A stretch of 64,000 nt of DNA from Manis javanica (GCF_040802235.1 NC_133166.1:2976001-3040000); one strand, 5' to 3'. Positions 46,555 to 61,087 are shown, numbered from the stretch's first letter. A program made the numbers and translations. Notes: generated by a model from the letters alone, not told the origin.

Positions 46555-48227
46555 AAAAATACATGAATGTGTGTGTATGCATACATATACTTTGAGAACC
46601 TTTGAACCCAGTGTTTTTAGCTTATCATTCATTCAAAGAGGGATTTGTGTCCAGTTTGTTTAGAACAAATTTTGAAGCTATGTAATGTAGAAAGGGTATT
46701 AGAGTGTAAGCTTTGCTCTTGTGAGACTATGAGTACCAGTGAATGAGACAGGTGTAAGATTTTAGGTTGCCACCTTTAACAAAATATGCCAATAATGATG
46801 TAGATGTTTAGGCAAAATAATGATCCTCTGACCCCACCAAGGATGCCAATGTCCTTTGACTCAGAATCTGTGAACAGGTTGTCCTCCAGAAAAAAAAAGG
46901 TTAGCTGAAAGGGTGACGTGAGGGATCAGGAAGTATGGATCTGCAGGGCAATGGAGTAATGAACTTAACGTCCTTAAGTTTGCACAAATCATACAGTATA
47001 TACTGCAATTTCCTTTCACACAACACTCAAAGCAGGGGAATCAAGCATATCTGAAAACACACATATCACAGATCAATACCAGTCACAGTGGATGATTCAG
47101 GTCTGGGCTGCCCCAGTCAGCCTCTCCTCTTTCCCAAGGGGAATGCGATGCAGCGGAGACAGTACCAGTGGAGTGACGAACCCATGATGGAGCAGGAGCA
47201 AGCCTCGGAGCACACGTCTGTGATCCTGTGTTAGGGATCTCTGGGACAAGCCTGAAACATGGGTCTGTGTCCAGTCTCTTATATGTACTGTCCATCCACC
47301 CAGGGGTGAGAGATGAGAAGGGACAGTCCACGTGTAGTGTTACCCAGCTCAGGCATTCACAGGCATGCCTGGCATACGGCGTTACCTGGTTCAGGTGTTC
47401 ACCGGAACACCTTTCAGGGTGGTGTATGTTTACAGTGGCAGTCAGCGAGAAAACAGGCAAGCCTGACATGAACAATTCCATGTTGGGTGCTTACATCATG
47501 AGATTAAGTTAAAGACCTTGGCGTGAGGATGCTTTCCTGGATTATCTAGGTGGGACCAACATAATCACAGGAAAGAGAGGGAGGCGAGGTAGTCAGAGAA
47601 GGAAATGAGGCAGCAGTGGAAGCAGAGGTGAGAGAGGTAGGATTGCTAGGTGAAAGGGAACCAGGCAAGGGATGTGGGGAACCTCTAGAAGGTAGAAGCA
47701 GCAAGAGAACAGAATCTCCCAGAGGTCCTGCCAGGCATGCAGCCTGCTGATAACCTTGACGTTAGCCCAGTGAGACTCATTTTGTACTTCTGACTCCAGA
47801 ACCATAGTGTTGGGAAGGAAGCAATTTCCCCTCGCCCTCGACGTTCTTCTACCTGGCCTTGGAATCAAATTGCCATGACATGGCAGAAAAATAAACAAAG
47901 TTTAATTATGTACAGTGAGTACAGGAAACTGTAGGCAGAGATTCCAAGGACAGTCAGGGAGAATGAGGTCTACACGCCATCCTGAACCGTGGAGAAGGGG
48001 GCAGGGGCCTGAGACTTCAAAGGACAAGGGAAGCAACTCACAGGAATGTGAAAAGAGTAAATGTTTGATAAACAAAATACTTGGTGTGCCCCCAGAAACA
48101 ATGATGCTGTGCAAAGAGGAACTTTACAGCTTTAGCCACATTCTTCTCTGTCTTCCACACCTAGTTTACCCTATAATATAGCTAGCTAAGGTGATGGTTC
48201 TCCCTGAAAGAGTTCCCATCTACATGC
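46555..48227. other. Unassigned sequence with GC-rich block (47047-47512), copy 2
   Basis: Duplicate of 6653-8325. Two substitutions were seen in the GC-rich block (CAGCGG for CAGAGG near 47154; GGTGAG for GGTCAG near 47306). The overlapping frames have no domain. Confidence 0.4.
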
Positions 48228-48622
48228 TTTATTTTTGGTTATCATTAATCTACAGTTACATGAAGAGCATTATGTTTACTAGACTCCCCCCTTCATCAAG
48301 TCACCTCCCAACCCCATTACAGTCACTGTCCATCACCGTAGTAACGTGTTGTAGAATCACTACTTGTCTTCTCTGTGTTGTACAGCCCTTCCCATGACCC
48401 CCACACACATTATACATGCTAATTGTAATGCCCCCTTTCTTTTTCCCACCTTATCCCTCCCTTCCCACCCCTCCTCCCCAGTCCCTTTCCCTTTGATAAC
48501 TGTTAGTCCATTCTTCGGTTCTGTGATTCTGCTGCTGTTTTGTTCCTTCAGTTTTTCTTTGTTCTTATACTCCACATATGAGTGAAATCACTTGGTACTT
48601 GTCTTTACCCAGTTACTTGGTG
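48228..48622 (-). mobile_element. Antisense LINE-1 3' end, copy 2 of 8326-8720
   Basis: Same as the first copy by reading. Confidence 0.88.
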
Positions 48623-50260
48623 AGGGTTTGGTGGGGTGGGGGAGGATCAAAGTTCCTTCCTTAGTCTTTTGGGCCTTAGCGATTTTCAGTTTTAAATAAT
48701 CTGCATGCCTAAGTGACACATCTTGGAACAGCGTGCCCTTGGCCCCTGCAATGGCGTAATAATTGTGTGTTGCTTCCAGCCACTGAATTGATGGTGCTTT
48801 TCACAGTGCCATTAGGGAACTAGCACAAGTAACAACACAATTACTTTTAGAAAATATGTGTATGTAAACCACATTGAAAGGTAGCAGAACTCCAGTTTTC
48901 ATTCCAGATTTTCACTTATTTAATACATGGGATTGATAGAAAGCAAGTGTGACTTTAGTCCTGTTGCTTCAATTCTGTTCTCCAACCAGACTCAGAGAAT
49001 AGTTCTCTGCTGGGAAATACACTTGGTGGGTGAAGCTAAATACAACCATAACAAAATAAAAGCAAATAGACAAACATAAAATAATAGACATTATAGACCT
49101 TTATATACTTACAAATAATAAAACATAAAAGTCTTGAAGGCTAAATGCTATCAAGTTATTGCTAATTTTGTCCCTCAAGACTAGAAATATATATCATAGT
49201 GTTTTCAGCTTATTTATGACTAATGTCATAAATTAACTCATGGATCTTAGTCTCATGGTCCCTGTATATGGCTTATGTCTGATTTCCCTAAACATTTCAT
49301 GAATCTAATTTATTTCCAGACATTGCCTTTTTCCTAATGCTACACCCACTCTTTCTCACTCCATTGTATATTAATAAAGTTTTCCATGTACAGACAGACA
49401 TATGCCACCTAATAAACATTAACTTTTATTTATTTTTTGTCGTGAGTGTCTTTCATAATTGGCATCCCTTTGAAGACAATGACTTAACTTTTTGATCTAA
49501 TAACATTTTATTCCAAAACACACCAAGCAAAAATGATGTTTGTTTGTTGTTATGACTCCACAATAAAGACCATCAATTCTATACAACAATGTTTGCTGTA
49601 AGAATAATCTGGAGAAAATTAATTTTATGTCACATTTGTGTAGGATAGGAACATTTCACTTTATGTACATGCACCAAGTGAGAGGGAAGAAAAATAATCC
49701 CCTTTTATATATTTCTTTTTCTATTTTGCCACATGTCCTATATCTATGCATATGTAAGAATTTTCTGTTTAGTTTTAATTTTCTCCTAAAGGCTTATTTT
49801 ACCTCTGATACAAATTTATTTTAAGTGCAAGACTAAATGGGCCCCCAAAGCTTAAGAAATTGGTAGGTAAAATGCTGCAAAAACTTAATAAAATTTTAAA
49901 CAGCTGAACAAAAGATGTCTATGGCAAAGAAGATGATCTGACTCCTTATCACATTCCAAGAAATAATTCTCACCTCTACCACCAGCTATCAGAGTTCCTC
50001 TTCCTTGTTTAGAAATTATAAAAATCCTTCAGTAATTTACATTTAAAATGTATTTATTTTCAAGTTATTTTTATTATTTATGTAAGTGTGTGTTCTTCAG
50101 TCAATTACTGTATTTTTCACTAAGGAAAATTGGGTATTTGAGGTTGCAATAAAAGGATTAAGATTTTGCCATTTAAATTAATGGAATTTTTAACTCTTGA
50201 ATGGCCTCTTCTATCAGAAAGATTTTCAAAAGCAAATGAACACTCTTAAAGGAAGATAGT
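48623..50260. other. Unassigned AT-rich sequence with possible MLT1-like 3' end, copy 2
   Basis: Duplicate of 8721-10358. The tentative MaLR end corresponds to 48652-48842; the rest is unrecognised. Confidence 0.4.
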
Positions 50261-51186
50261 GTTGGGGAGAAGTCAGTTCGGAGACACAGTGAAGGTAGAT
50301 AGCATAAGACACAAAACCAAAGTTAGGCAGGCAAAGTGAATTTTAATTCACCCTGTACAGCAGAGCGGGCCTGCCTGAGGTTAGACAGCTGCAGGCAGTT
50401 TACTCTGAGGCTTCTTTTATGGGGTCTTGGCAGGGCAGAGAAGTCTTTGATTGATAACACTTGGCCTTGGAGGCCTGATATTGTTGCCAGACACAGCTTT
50501 CTCTCGGTGCATCAGGTGAAACCTCAGCCTAGAGGGGGAGAGTTCTTAACTGAATGAGAAAGAATTCCTGAGAAGCTTAGACGAGTGTAGATATGGAAGG
50601 AATTCTTTAGGGCGAGAGTGGAAATGAATGGCAGCAGCCTTGCAGGCAGCTGAGAGCAGGAAATTTCAGAGGTGCAGAGGGAAAGCTTGCAAAACATTCC
50701 TTGGTAAAGGGCAGATTCCCTTGCGATCTCTTAAAGCCAGGGTCACTTGGGGTCCTGTGTCCAATTGGATCTGCCCTGCGTGGGGGCTAGCCCCGCCCAC
50801 CCTGGGACTTTGGGAAATACAGAGAATGAGATGGAGTGAGACTTTGTTCTGAGAACTTCCAAAAGAAAGGAGAGTCTCAGGCAGGTTCCTGGAACAGTTC
50901 CGTCTGGATCACCCAAGCAAGGAGAACTTGCCAGCCCAAATCTGAGCTCTCAGTAGCCCCTCCCTACTTATGAGGAGTAAAGCAGAGACTAAGTGAAGAC
51001 TTGGAAATAGAATGAAATAGTCATGAAACAAAGACGCTTACCACTGGAAAAGCACAGAGACAAAACGCAATTAAGTTGAGCAGTGAAAAAGCTTTATTTA
51101 AAGTCATACATTCAAATAGAGAAAAAGCGTGTGTGTCCTTGTTAAGGAAAATACTGGAAAATCTGAACTGGATCACTGACGGAAGA
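50261..51186 (-). repeat. LTR-like block, copy 2 of 10359-11284
   Basis: Same as the first copy by reading; class unassigned. Confidence 0.4.
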
Positions 51187-52154
51187 ACCAAGCGGCACTC
51201 GGAGGTCTTGGAGAGTTGAGGTTTATTTTACACGGGCAGGCCCACAGAGGAGTCATCTCCCAAGGTCTGAGCCCAGAACACAAAGCAAGGGGAGCAATTT
51301 ATATTATTTTGATATGTGGCATTTCGGCAAGCGCAGGGCAGAAGAGGAGCCTGGAGGAGGGGAGGGGGGAGCTGGGAGGGCTTTGCCAACTGGAGGGAAA
51401 AAGCGGTTTGCTGACCTTGATGGCTGTGTTGAATATTTTCCTTTTCTTCCTCAGAGATGAGGCATGGGGGTTCCCTCTTTTAAGGACTTTCAAAGGGCCA
51501 TGGGGTACAAACTTGTAAAGTGGTCTCAAAATGCTTATCTCCGGTAAAGAGACATTAAATCTTTTATTATCAATCCTCCAGGTAATTTTGCAGAATTAAT
51601 TTACAGAAATTGGTCCGTTCCTTTCCAGGGTAACTCCCCTCTGGGAACACACCAGTCAACACCACCTGCACCTGCTCCCAAAGTGGTGGGAGTGATTGTT
51701 TACTAAAGAATATGTTCGGAATCTTCCTTCCTAACCCCCTGGTTTTTGAAATGGACTCTTAGCTTTAAGATGGAATCCTTCCTGTTCTTACTATAGACTG
51801 TTGGAAAAATAACCATCGTGCGCGTCTCCTGCCTCTGCCCTCCACCAGTGTAATTGATAAAAAGAAGGCAGGGGCAGCTCTGATGATGTCTGTACCTGTC
51901 TTTGTATAATTTATTTTCTCTTATCTGGGGAGAGTTTGTGCTTGGAGACTTCTCATTTGGGTATGTTGTTTTTTCCATCTGGGGAATGTTTGGACATTCT
52001 AAGTAACTCCTAATCTTTGACACTTCAACTAATGACTTCTGAGAGAATTTTCTTGCCCTCTGATTTTATCGAATTAAGTCTGTGAGCCCCTTTTAGTGGG
52101 CTTTACTGGCTTTATTCTCCCTCCACCTGCTTATGTCTACCTTTCTACCTGACA
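51187..52154 (-). repeat. LTR abutting OR8J copy 2
   Basis: Same as 11285-12252. It begins 20 bases after the OR8J stop, in the same orientation. Confidence 0.55.
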
Positions 52155-52174
52155 GTTGTAGTTTCAAATTTACA

Positions 52175-53116
52175 TTACTTTGAATAATTGCAGGGGTTAT
52201 CCAGGAACCTCTTTACTGCACCCTTCACATCCCTGTTCCTTAGGCTGTAAATGAGGGGATTCAGCATCGGAATCACTAGGGTGTAGAAGACCGAGGCCAT
52301 TTTATCAGTATTTAATGAGTGGTTGGTCCTTGGTTGCAAATACATGAAGAGCAGAGTCCCGTAGAACACAGTGACAGCCATCATATGGGAAGCACAGGTG
52401 GAAAAGGCTTTTTGTCGCCCCTGGGAGGAACGTATCCTCAAAATGGCAAGGACGATGTTGAAGTAGGATATTAAAACAACAATCATGGAGAAAAACAAAT
52501 TGGTTCCTGAAAAGGCAAACGCTACTGTTTCTGGAATGTAGGTATCCGTACAGGACAATGCTAACAAAGGGACGCTATCACAGTAAAAATGGTTGATCAC
52601 ATTGGAAGAGCAATAAGACATAGAGAAAACACAGGAAGAGACTGTCAGGGCTGTGCTCAGACCATAGAGGTATGTGAGGGATACCAGCAGAAGGCAGAAG
52701 TGCCGAGATACCACCACCGTGTATAGCAGGGGGTTGCAAATAGCCACATAGCGATCATAAGCCATTGCAGCCAGCATGAAAATCTCAGCCACGATAAAAG
52801 CTATAAATCCACCCAGCTGGGTTGCACATCCATAGTAAGATATGGTTTTCTTCAAAACCCAGAAGTTAACCAGCATTTTAGGAGCAATGACAGTAGAATT
52901 GCCAAGATTGATGACAGCCAAGTGTCGGAGGAAAAAGTACATGGGGGTTTGCAGTTGAGAGTCAGCACTGGTGAGGGTGATGATGCCCAGGTTCCCTGCC
53001 ACCGTCAGCCCATAGATCACCAGGAAAACAGAGAAGAGTGGAATCTGGAGCTCTGGATGGTGGGAGACCCCCATGAGAATGAACTCAGTCACCCCGGTGA
53101 GATTCCCTGGAGCCAT
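52175..53116 (-). CDS. OR8J: Olfactory receptor, OR8J subfamily (copy 2), intact
   Basis: The 313-residue protein is identical to the product of 12273-13214, with the same motifs: Asn5 glycosylation site, PMYFFL at 58-63, [10 protein letters not shown] at 118-127, KAFSTCASH at 236-244 and PMLNPLIY at 283-290. I saw no nucleotide difference in the coding exon either. The upstream flank is duplicated too, so both genes probably carry the same control DNA; one base differs about 230 bases upstream of the ATG (C for A near 53349). If the duplication is real, this is a second functional receptor gene. If it is an assembly artefact, there is only one gene. Confidence 0.93.
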   Translation of the reverse strand: MAPGNLTGVTEFILMGVSHHPELQIPLFSVFLVIYGLTVAGNLGIITLTSADSQLQTPMYFFLRHLAVINLGNSTVIAPKMLVNFWVLKKTISYYGCATQLGGFIAFIVAEIFMLAAMAYDRYVAICNPLLYTVVVSRHFCLLLVSLTYLYGLSTALTVSSCVFSMSYCSSNVINHFYCDSVPLLALSCTDTYIPETVAFAFSGTNLFFSMIVVLISYFNIVLAILRIRSSQGRQKAFSTCASHMMAVTVFYGTLLFMYLQPRTNHSLNTDKMASVFYTLVIPMLNPLIYSLRNRDVKGAVKRFLDNPCNYSK

Positions 53117-56100
53117 TTATGTTGTAGCTTTCATCCCTTAATGGGGAAAATGGAGGAGATTAACAGACGGCAAAATTGTTTTTCTGTTACATGCTAGATT
53201 GTTAAATGTCTCATTAGAAATCAGTTTCTGTTCAGGAACCTTAGGTCTCACATCTTAACTGGTATTCTCACAAACCTTTCACAAAATTCAGAAATACAAA
53301 CTCTCCAGAGACGAAATTCAGGTTCTTAAAATTGCTTAACTAAGCTGTTCATTCTTAATTCACTGTTGGGTGTATATATTGCATGAAATACATTATTATA
53401 TTATTATACGTATTAGTGTTTATATACATACATTAATTATATTAAAATATATTTCATGAATATGTGTATGTGTGCATACATGGTTATATATGTATTTACA
53501 TATACACACATGCCTCTGTGTATATTTAATTGTGAAAGATAGCTGCTACCTATAAGAAGCTGATGAGCCAGTGACTTCCAGTCATTCTTTCTTTAGCTGA
53601 CAGACCTTCTCTTCAGCCCATATTTTGTCATCATCCTTGAGAATTTCAGTATTTCTGTGGGAAACACTGTCAGTGCACTGAGATGTTCCTAGTGATTTCT
53701 GCCACATCCTTTTGCTTTAGCTGACTACAGACTACACCTCAATATTCCTTGATAGTATCATTCCTAAACTCTGCATCCATTTTACTTAGTCATATTTCCT
53801 TTCTTCTGCTAAGTCAGCCAGTCCCATCCTGTCACTCTTCTAGTTGCTCAGACTTTTCTCTATTATTTTATTCTACCATCCCTTGCTTTCCAGTTTATAT
53901 CTTTCCTTTAAATTGTTTAAAACCTATTAGTATTTTTTAAAAATATTACTTATAGGTTTGATTTATTAAATTTTGTCTACTTTTACCCATATAAAGAAAT
54001 GAGTGGAGGGGAGCGTTAGCATTATTTAGCGTGTAGTGAAGTCTGTGGCCACAACTATACGAGGCATTTTAAAATGATGATTTCATTATTCTGCAGGAGT
54101 ATCCTAGAAGATGGATATAATTATTTTTATGTCTTATGAGACAAGTGAGGCTCAATGAGATTAAGTTCCGCAAAGAGTCTACAGAGCTATTGTTAATGAT
54201 TATTTTTTAATGTCATTTATTTGCTTGTTTGATTGGTTAGTTGGTTCGTTGATTAGCAGTCCACCAATTATTTACTGTGGGATTTATACCCAGTACTTAC
54301 ATTATTGTATTGTGAGAAATAAATGATGTAATGTACATATATAGGTTAGTTAGCACAGAGCCTGGTAACAATGGATGCAAAAAATTAGTATCAGTAATGA
54401 CTGTTATTAGCATGTTTTGAATGTTTTTAATATATTTTTCTATTTTCAGTCCCAGGATTTCATTCTATCTAACTGAAGGCTTTTATAGTTGAAATAGAAA
54501 CAGCAAGTGAATTATAATTTTTAATATTCAAAAAACTTACATATATCCTTACATATTAGTCATTCCCTCTCCTAATGAAACATAACAAATGGAAAAGCTA
54601 GAATTGCTTTTTATTTCCTTAAGTATATGTCACCAAAATAAAACCTTTTGTAGAAGAGCACTGGTTTTCTCCCTTTTCTTTAGAATCCTATTTGATTTAG
54701 CATTTCTTTTTGGAAAGAGCTATTTTAATTTTTTAACATATAGTTTAAGTTCATTTTTAAAAATAAAATGTAAAAGTTTATTAAAACAATAAATTCTGAG
54801 TAAATAAAGCTTTAAAAGTATACCTACGGTTAATTATTTTGTGATACAATTTGGATAAAAAAGAATATTGCCTATTCAATTTTAAATAGCTTCTGATATG
54901 ATTTCAAGAGTATGTTCCATTTAACTCCACTTCTGGAACTTGTCTTAAACTTATTTAAACATGGGTTGTGTTAGAGACAAAGTGCATTTCAGTATGAGCT
55001 CTCATAACCACCAGCAACATAGAGACTGAATATTGGCCACAGGGAATCTTTCCATCTAGGAAGTCAATCACCCTGGGCAATGTGAAAATTGGAAAGGGGA
55101 GATAAATATGTTTTTATGGACATTAAATCATTTAGTAGGTCTTTCTTGGAGACATAGAATCTTATATCTGAAAGACACTTAAGAAGTTTCTCATCTGGTG
55201 TAGAGTGCCTGCTAAAAGATCATTTCTGCCAGTTCTAAGGCAAGAAGCATTCTGTTTTATCGTAAGTTGAAATATACTCCTAAAAAGACTTTTCATGATT
55301 GTTTTTAAGGTCTCAAGCAGTCTAATTTATGAATAAGGATGTCGAACGCTATTATTTAAGTCGTATCACCATCACTTCTACTTAGCAATCAATGAGCAAA
55401 TATTTGAGTCACTAGGAAAAGAGAATAGAGCAGACATCATTTCAGTTCTGAGTCTTATTTGAATTGAGAAAGCTCAAGTTTCACCTACCTGCACACAGAG
55501 TTCTGTTGCGACCCACTCCTAAGGTTGCTGCGTGAAGCATGCCAAAGGGTTTTAGAATTGTTTCAGGTCCCTGAAGATCTTCACATTGAAATTTGTTTGT
55601 TTAAGGCCCTAGTCCCTGAACATGAGAACCAGAATTCCCAGATAAGGTTCTTATTCCCCAGGGAAAGACCAACTGAATGCTCATTAATCAAGTCTCCACA
55701 AAAAATTCACCCAAAGAGGGAAAATGTGGAGATAGACAGTCAAGGGACTCCCATAGGTGATCGTACTGAGTAACAGTCACGTGCAACAATTCCACCCTTT
55801 GGTTGGTTGGTTGTTTTGCATTGTATTCCTGTGTTAGCTGGGAAATGTTGCTGCTGGTCCTGGGTGGAGAAAACCCAGTAGTTAAAAAGCATAGTATTCT
55901 GTCCCAAGTGTTCAATTTTAACATGAAGAATAGGAATAGAACTGAAGGTAAAGCCTCCATTCTGGTCAAGAACTAATCCTGGTATATTTATCATAAAAAC
56001 CTGATGAAATACAACATGAATTCAAAAAGTGAATGGCTGTAAGAGGACATGCATATTTTAAATTGAAATTTATAAGGTATCCATCATATATCTGGTTCTA

Positions 56101-56751
56101 TTTCTATATTGTAATTAAATTATTTGGATGAAAAATATGTTTTTTTTCCATATAATCCTGTGATCATTACTCAAGCATATATAAATATTGTAATTAAATA
56201 TGAATAACAATTTTCATTTGACTTTTTGTATGGAATTTTATAGTGTAAGCTTTATAAGTGAAGAGGCTATCTGTAAATAGTGTGCCTTTAAACAGCTTCT
56301 AAATAATACACAGGAAAGAGTAGATGTTCGCAAGATACTTGTTGACTGACTGATGAAATGAAGGATAATTAAATGAATGCATAAGTGCAATATTCATCTT
56401 AAAATTCTGAGATAAAATATGAGGTTTTTGTTTCCAGTGCTATAATCTATCTTTATTGTGATCTGAACATTGATCAAGAAATGGTGACAACTTGCAAATC
56501 ATTCTCTAAAATATTCAGTACCTTAGGGCAGGATACACTGTTCCTTCTTTATCTTGGTGTTCTAATATCTCACTGTGGCACCTGTTAGGCTCCAAAATTA
56601 AGGAAGTAAAATTAATGTAAAGACGCTTGTAAAAATGCAATTTTAATGAAGGCAGGAAATTCCAAATACTTTGGCTCAAAATTGAAAGAACTTGTCTCTA
56701 CAAGAGAAGAAAAATAACAGGCAATATTGAGTACATGCAGCAGAAATGTGC
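53117..56751. other. OR8J copy 2 upstream region and AT-rich spacer
   Basis: Duplicate of 13215-16849. It holds an impure TA/TATG stretch (53372-53522), an antisense MIR-like scrap (54062-54202) and otherwise unassigned DNA. Confidence 0.45.
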
Positions 56752-56882
56752 TTTTGTGCACATTACTTTATTTCACCATTATGGCAACTTGTATAGCTAT
56801 TAAGTATCAGAGCCAAAATTCAGTGCTAGGTCTCCCCAGAGTGCATGCACTTTTCACCATGTACACTGCCTCCTAGAACACC
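56752..56882 (-). repeat. MIR-like SINE fragment, antisense, copy 2
   Basis: Duplicate of 16850-16980. Confidence 0.5.
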
Positions 56883-56971
56883 ATGGCTTCATTCTATAAC
56901 TGATCTCCCCACTTGCCACCTCCAGTGAAATGAAACATAATTCTTGATATACATTTAAATGCTATTGATTC

Positions 56972-57607
56972 TTTTACTAGGCAGAAGAGTTTTAGTCTGA
57001 TGTAGTCCCACTCTTCTAATTTTGCTTTTGTTGCTGGTGTTCACAGTGTTGTATACATGAAATTGTTCCCAACCCAGTGTAATGAAGTTTCACTCTTATG
57101 TTTTCTTCTAGGAGTTTTACAGTTTTAGATCATTTAGATCTTATGGTTAAGTCTTTCAAGTCGACTTCTTGCATTGTATAAGGTAAGGGTGAAATTTCAT
57201 TTTTGTGTGTGTAGATATCCAGTTTTCCCAACACAGTTTGTTGAAGTGACTATCTTTTCCTATTGTGTATTATCGACACTCTTTTGAAGATCACGATTGT
57301 GTATTATTGATACCCTTTTGAAGATCAATTGACCATCCATGTGTGGATTTATTTCTGGGCTCTTCATTCTGTTCCACTGGTCTATATGTCACTTTTTTTT
57401 ACACTAACAACAAACTGTTCAATTACTGTAGCTTTGTAGTGCATTTTGAAATCAAGAAATGTGTTAAGTCCAGGTCTGTTCTTCTTGCTCAAGGTTACTT
57501 TGGATGCTGAGGTCCTTTTTAGTACTTCATGAATTTTAGGACTTTGAATCTTTAGATTGATTTTGGTGGTGTGGATATTTTATCAAATGCTTATCAAAAC
57601 CACATGT
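56972..57607 (-). mobile_element. Ancient antisense LINE-1 ORF2 fragment, copy 2
   Basis: Duplicate of 17070-17705, including the ~34-base internal duplication. Confidence 0.85.
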
Positions 57608-59181
57608 CATCCTGAGAAAGAAGAATAAAGTGGCAGGGATCTCACTCCCCAACTTCAAGCTCTACTACAAAGCCATAGTAATCAAGACAATTTGGTACTG
57701 GCACAAAAACAGAGCCACAGACCAGTGGAACAGATTACAGACTCCAGACATGAGCCCGAACATATATCATCAATTAATATTTGATAAAGGATCCAAAGAC
57801 ATAAAATCTGGAAATGACAGTCTCTTCAACAGATGGTGCTGGCAGAACAGGACAGATACATGTAAGAGAATGAAACTGGATCACTGTCTAACCCCATACA
57901 CAAAAGTAACTTCAAAATGGATCAAAGACCTGAATGTAAGTCATGAAACCATAAAACTCTTAAGAAAAAACAAAGGCAAAAATCTCTTGGAAGTGAACAT
58001 TATCGACTTCTTCATGAATATATCTCCCTGGGCAAGGAAAACAAGAGCAAAAATGAACAAGTGGGACTATATCAAGCTGAAAAGCTTCTGTACAGCAAAA
58101 GACAACATCAATAGAACAAAAAGCTGCCCTACAGTATGGGAGAATATTTTCGTAAATGGCAGATCCAATAAAGGCTTGACATCCAAAATATATAAAGAGC
58201 TCATGCTCCTCAACAAGCAAAAAGCAAATAATCCAATTAAAAAATGCGCAGAGCAGCTGAACAGACAGTTCTCCAAAGAAGAAATTCAGATGGCCAACAG
58301 ACACATGAAAAGATGCTCCACATCACTAGTTACCAGAGAAATGCAAATTAAAACCACAATAAGATATCACCTCACACCAGTAAGGATGGCCACCATCCAA
58401 AAGACAAACAGCAACAAATGTTGGCAAGGTTGTGGAGAAAGGGGAACCCTCCTGTACTGCTGGTGGGAATGTAAATTAGTTCAACCATTGTGGAAAGCAA
58501 TATGGAGGTTCCTCAAAATGCTCAAAATAGACTTACCATTTGACCCAGGAATTCCACTTCTAGGAATTTACCCTAAGGATGCAGCACTCCAGTTTGAAAA
58601 AGACAGATGCACCCCTATGTTTATCGCAGCACTATTTACAATAGCCAAGAAATAGAAGCAACCTAAGTGTCCATCAGTAGATGAATGGATAAAGAAGATG
58701 TGGTACATATACACAATGGAATATTATTCAGCCATTAGAAAGCAAATCCTACCATTTGCAACAACATGGATGGAGCTAGAGGGTATTATGCTCAGTGAAA
58801 TAAGCCAAGCGGAGAAAAACAAATGCCAAATGATTTCACTCATCTGTGGAGTATAGGAACAAAAGAAAAACTGAAGGAACAAAACAGCAGCAGAATCACA
58901 GAAACCAAGAATGGACTAACAGTGACCAAAGGGAAAGAGACTGGGGAGAATGGGAGGGTAGAGAGGGATAAGGGTGGGGAAGAAGAAAGGGGGTATTATT
59001 ATTGGCATGTATAATGTGAGGGGTGGGGGAAAGGGGAGGGCTTTTCAACACAGAGAAGACAATTAGTGATTGTACAACATCTTACTATGCTGATGGACAG
59101 TGACTATAATGGGGTTTCGGGGGGGGCTCTTGGGGTAGTGGAGATCCTAGTAAACATAAATAAAAATAAATTAAAAAAAAA
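57608..59181 (+). mobile_element. 5'-truncated LINE-1, copy 2 of 17706-19279
   Basis: It has the same TAG (58653-58655) and the same His-to-Tyr change in the zinc-knuckle-like motif. One difference was seen in the 3' UTR (GCATGTATAA for GCATATATAA near 59008). Confidence 0.92.
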
Positions 59182-59341
59182 CACAATTCAAGCAAGAAGA
59201 GAGTTGTGTGAAATAATACATTCATAGCACAAAAGCATTCAGTTGTATATGCTTATGTATATACATGTTTATGTATGCTTATATATAAGTGAAATTAACT
59301 ACTAGCAATGATAAAAGAGAAGGGAGGAAGGAATTGCAAAC

Positions 59342-60042
59342 TAAACACAATCACGTGATCCAGCAATCACATTCCTTGGTGTTTGCCCAGAGGAGTTGAA
59401 AACTATGGTCCACAGAGATGTTTGTAGTAGCTCTATTCATAATATCCAAATTTGGACACAACCAGATATCTTTTAGCTGGTGAATAGATACAAAAATTGT
59501 GGTACATCCAGATAATGGATTATTAGGCAGTACAAAAACCAAGCAAAGTTATCAAGCCATTAAAACATATATTTTGCTAAGTGAAAGAAGCCAAATTTGA
59601 AATGGTTTCATATAGTATGATTCCAACTGTATGATATTCTGGAAAAGGCAAAGCTATGGAGACATTGAGAATGGCAGTGGTTTGCAGTAGTTTGGGGTCA
59701 GGAGAATGACAAGGCTGTGCACAGAGGATTTATAGGGCAGAGAAATACTTCATACAAGATTATACTGATGGGTTCATGTCATTATACATTTTTTAAAACT
59801 CATAGAATATTTCAACACCAAGAGTGAAGCCTAAGGTAAGGGATAGACTGGTCAATTACAATGAGTTAATGTATGTTTAGCAATTATAAAAAAAGTACCA
59901 CTTTAATAGAAAATATGAATAATGGGGGAGGCTGTGCTCATGTAGGGACAGGGGCTACATGAGAAATCTCTGAACTTTTAACTTTGCTGTGAACATATAA
60001 CTGCTGTAAAAAAATAAATTCTTTAAAAAAAAGAAAAGTAAA
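59342..60042 (+). mobile_element. Older LINE-1 3' end, copy 2
   Basis: Duplicate of 19440-20140. Confidence 0.75.
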
Positions 60043-61087
60043 TGAAATTAAGACAGGGCAATTAGAAGAAAATTACAGAAAATTCTTATTAATAAACCTC
60101 AAATTTCTATGATAACACTTCCTTAAAATAAGACATACAATCAACAAACTCAAAAGAAGAAAAGAGAAACGCAAAAGAAAAAAGATGACTACTTGGCAAA
60201 ATTGTGTCCCAAAAGCCCTCTATTAATATCCACAATGGGATTTTTAAGGTGTCAAGACACCCAAAGCAGCAGAATATCAGCAGTTTTCCACCAAGCACAG
60301 GATTAACATGGACAGGGAAGTGTTACCAAATCTGTGACACTTGGTGAACTTGGAATCTCAAAAATCCATCATAAAAAGGAGAGGACAGTTTACTCAGTGG
60401 GAATCTCAGTAAAATCAAACTGGGAAAATGGAAAAGTCTTTACATTCTCCAAGTTGTAGATGAAAGACTCCCCACCCACCACCAGGCTGAATCAGGGTGT
60501 TACAAAGGGCTTGTAGGAGACCCAAATTGTTGGTGTGCTAAGTCACTGAAGGTCTCCAAAATATGCACCACATACTTCCTTCCAAAAGGATGGGCTTCAC
60601 CTTTAGAAGAGAATAGTGAGAAACAAATGTCAGTGACTAGGGCAGAATCAGTGGAAAGGAAAGTTTGAAATAAGGAAAGGGGTTCTGGAATACATAGGTG
60701 TCATTCTGTTACAGCAACGTATAATGTCTAAGGTGTAGAGTACCACTTTGGAAGATAAAGTCTCGTTATGGGACTCAAGGAGCTCCACAGAAATGCTAAT
60801 GAATTAGGCTTAGCTCTGAGAGTTCAAGCAGTTATACAATAAGACAATATTTTAAATCTGTAACAAAATGCAAGTGATCCTTTGATCATGCAACTTGCAA
60901 ACTATCTATAAACCATGTAAATTCTTATGATAGTCAAAATGCCCATCACATTTAAACATGGGAAGAAGGTAGATACATGTACTAACCTAGCATATTAGTA
61001 TGTAGCTTGCAAATGGACAAAAATAAACATCATGTTCCAAAATTTACTAAAGTCATAAATAAAGGACTACAGAACAAACTAATATGG
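60043..61087. other. Unassigned intergenic sequence, copy 2
   Basis: Duplicate of 20141-21185; nothing recognised. Confidence 0.5.
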